From CBFHSF01 sp965658445 (lineage in GTDB: Bacteria; Bacteroidota; Bacteroidia; Flavobacteriales; Schleiferiaceae): a stretch of DNA of 64,000 nt. Under the pieces are notes generated by a model. It did not search any database and was not told the DNA's origin. It worked only from the letters and a program-made list of their open reading frames with translations. Shown in pieces: positions 62,968-64,000 of this stretch. The translations under genes were made by a program, and so were the position numbers. Numbering within the stretch: the first letter of the stretch is position 1; every line of letters begins with the position of its first letter. The stretch is from positions 62,001-126,000 of the forward strand of contig CBFHSF010000003.1 of assembly GCA_965658445.1 (NCBI GenBank). The letters are read 5' to 3'.

Positions 62968-63651
62968 TCAATCGTCCTCTTGGGCAAACAGAGAGGAAAT
63001 CCCCTTGGAAATATTTTTCCAAGTCACCTTTTCTAACGGGGGCGCTTCCAAGCTTTTTCCACTTGAGATGTTGTCCAATTGATTATTTGTATACGAATTC
63101 AACTCTTCACCAAAGCTGGCATCCGCCAGGGTGTATTTTTCGGGATTGATGGAAATGTTGAGTTTGTTTTTGGATGCTTTTTCCACTCTCGCTTCTGCAA
63201 CAATCATAGGTTGCTCATACAATTCGATGGGCTCGTAGTAAGAATCTTCAAAATCAAAGGAAGCGACTTGTCTTTCTGTGGACATCGTTTTTTGACTGCT
63301 TCCAGAGTATACCTCAACCATTTCTTTTCTGGCTTCAGAAAGTTCTGAATGAGTAGGAGCTTGTTTAATAATTGTTGCAGGTGTGGTGGTAGGAGCAACG
63401 GTTACGGGTTGCATGGTCGGTAGGTTGGTAGGTTTTTCAAAATTGCGAACCCCTTGATTTTCTATGTAAAAGAAGGCGCCAGAAGCCAAGACAAAAACAA
63501 CGGCAGCGGCAATGGCTTTCCAAGAAAAAGTACCCCCTTCTTTTTGTTCCAACTGGCCCTCTACGCGATTCCACAATTCGGCAGAAGGAGCCACCTCGTG
63601 GTTCTCGAGTTTGCTTTTAAAGAGTTTATCTATGGGATGTTTTGAGTTCAT
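62968..63651 (-). CDS. anti-sigma-like membrane protein
   Basis: A 227-residue protein with a cytoplasmic N-terminal part (about 1-44, HPIDKLFKSKLENHEVAPSA and LWNRVEGQLEQ), one transmembrane segment (WKAIAAAVVFVLASGAFFYI), and a polar periplasmic part. It begins four bases inside the ECF sigma gene stop (ATGA overlap), the usual place for an anti-sigma factor. No zinc-binding His-x3-Cys-x2-Cys motif is visible, so it may be a different type of regulator. Confidence 0.75.
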   Translation of the reverse strand: MNSKHPIDKLFKSKLENHEVAPSAELWNRVEGQLEQKEGGTFSWKAIAAAVVFVLASGAFFYIENQGVRNFEKPTNLPTMQPVTVAPTTTPATIIKQAPTHSELSEARKEMVEVYSGSSQKTMSTERQVASFDFEDSYYEPIELYEQPMIVAEARVEKASKNKLNISINPEKYTLADASFGEELNSYTNNQLDNISSGKSLEAPPLEKVTWKNISKGISSLFAQEDD

Positions 63652-64000
63652 ATCGTTTGCGCTCTATGTCCACTTTCTAACTGTTGTTGTAATTGCAATC
63701 GAGCTTTTCTCAATTGACTCTTGCTCGTGCCTTCAGAAATTTGCAGCATTCCTGCGATTTCTTTGTGGCTGTATCCCTCGATGGCAAACAGATTAAAAAC
63801 CGTTCTATACCCGAGAGGTAGTTCATTGATTAAGGCCAGTAGCTCTTCGGCTTCAAACTTTTCTGTGGTGGGACTTACTATGGACATTTCTATGTGTTCC
63901 TCTTCCATTTCCACAAACAGGTTTTTCTTGTAGCGGATGTAGTTGAGACTTTCGTTGATAACGATTCTTCTCAGCCACGCTCCCAGTGCTCCGTCTTCAT
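63648..64000 (-). CDS. ECF-type RNA polymerase sigma factor, 3' part
   Basis: The open frame reaches the window edge, so the N-terminus is missing. What is visible starts in region 2 (GALGAWLRRIVINESLNYIR) and includes region 4 with its helix-turn-helix: LINELPLGYRTVFNLFAIEG and YSHKEIAGMLQISEGTSKSQ, then RKARLQLQQQL. Typical ECF sigma of Bacteroidota. Overlaps the following anti-sigma-like gene by 4 nt. Confidence 0.93.
   Translation of the reverse strand, partial: EDGALGAWLRRIVINESLNYIRYKKNLFVEMEEEHIEMSIVSPTTEKFEAEELLALINELPLGYRTVFNLFAIEGYSHKEIAGMLQISEGTSKSQLRKARLQLQQQLESGHRAQTI

Noticed and set aside
1..64000. tRNA, rRNA, CRISPR arrays, insertion sequences or prophage
   Set aside because: No cloverleaf, conserved rRNA segment, regularly spaced repeats, transposase or phage gene was seen in the intergenic spaces, all of which are short.

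Overview
The window is a 64 kb stretch of a Bacteroidota chromosome, most likely Flavobacteriales and probably a marine Cryomorphaceae/Schleiferiaceae-like lineage; the family level is inference. Evidence: type IX secretion and gliding proteins (PorZ, GldH, C-terminal sorting tails), many Bacteroidota-specific lipoproteins (DUF4837, DUF4292, DUF6265), a RicT-gldH-PBP1A run, promoters of the TTG-N18/20-TAnnTTTG type, and almost no Shine-Dalgarno sequences. A run of 97 N (8572-8668) shows that this is a draft assembly. I see no rRNA, tRNA, CRISPR array, prophage or insertion sequence, and no intergenic stretch over 300 bases.

Layout. 1-7.9 kb (+): 3' part of gatA, a LysM lytic transglycosylase, DUF4837 lipoprotein, prolyl oligopeptidase, a small lipoprotein, a T9SS-secreted BNR protein and a shortened YCII-like protein. 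8-10.6 kb (-): a damaged di-haem cytochrome c peroxidase, two tandem paralogous secreted proteins and a DUF6265 lipoprotein. 10.8-13.4 kb (+): a DoxX-DUF2807 fusion and a membrane AraC regulator behind a tandem palindromic site. 13.4-22 kb: a fasciclin lipoprotein, then a phenylacetyl-CoA epoxidase cluster (paaA-paaB-paaC-DUF6268-paaD, a fused 2-oxoacid dehydrogenase E1, a group III truncated haemoglobin) on the minus strand, with paaE divergent.

22-31 kb: mostly small plus-strand genes: a PID-CTERM-like peptide, an ElaA acetyltransferase (-), a sugar-phosphate isomerase, lipB, a serine hydrolase, an exonuclease, a dipeptide-type ABC ATPase, a frameshifted small membrane protein and a GT83-like transferase. 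31-42 kb (-): ricT-like, gldH, PBP1A, then scoA and scoB interleaved with three large GT-C-like membrane proteins. 42-45 kb (+): porZ and recO. 45-52 kb (-): the conserved envelope run flippase-dut-nucleotidyltransferase-TPR-DUF4292-EnvC. 52-61 kb: RidA, a GluR0-like ligand-gated channel (-), then ileS-DksA-like-lspA-M28 peptidase-gpsA. 61-64 kb (-): a Crp-like protein, a Trp/Glu-repeat outer membrane protein, an anti-sigma-like protein and the 3' part of an ECF sigma factor.

How it fits together. Most genes serve the envelope: peptidoglycan synthesis and remodelling, lipoprotein processing, glycan transfer and export, T9SS and gliding. A second theme is oxygen-dependent aromatic catabolism (Paa epoxidase) feeding acyl-CoA and ketone-body metabolism. 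The most novel-looking items are the tandem operator ahead of the DoxX-DUF2807/AraC pair, competing hairpins inside a small secreted-protein gene, a 53-nt dyad ahead of a serine hydrolase, the scoA/GT/scoB/GT/GT interleaving, and several small, broken or unannotated genes. I did not find a clearly defined new defence or mobile system.
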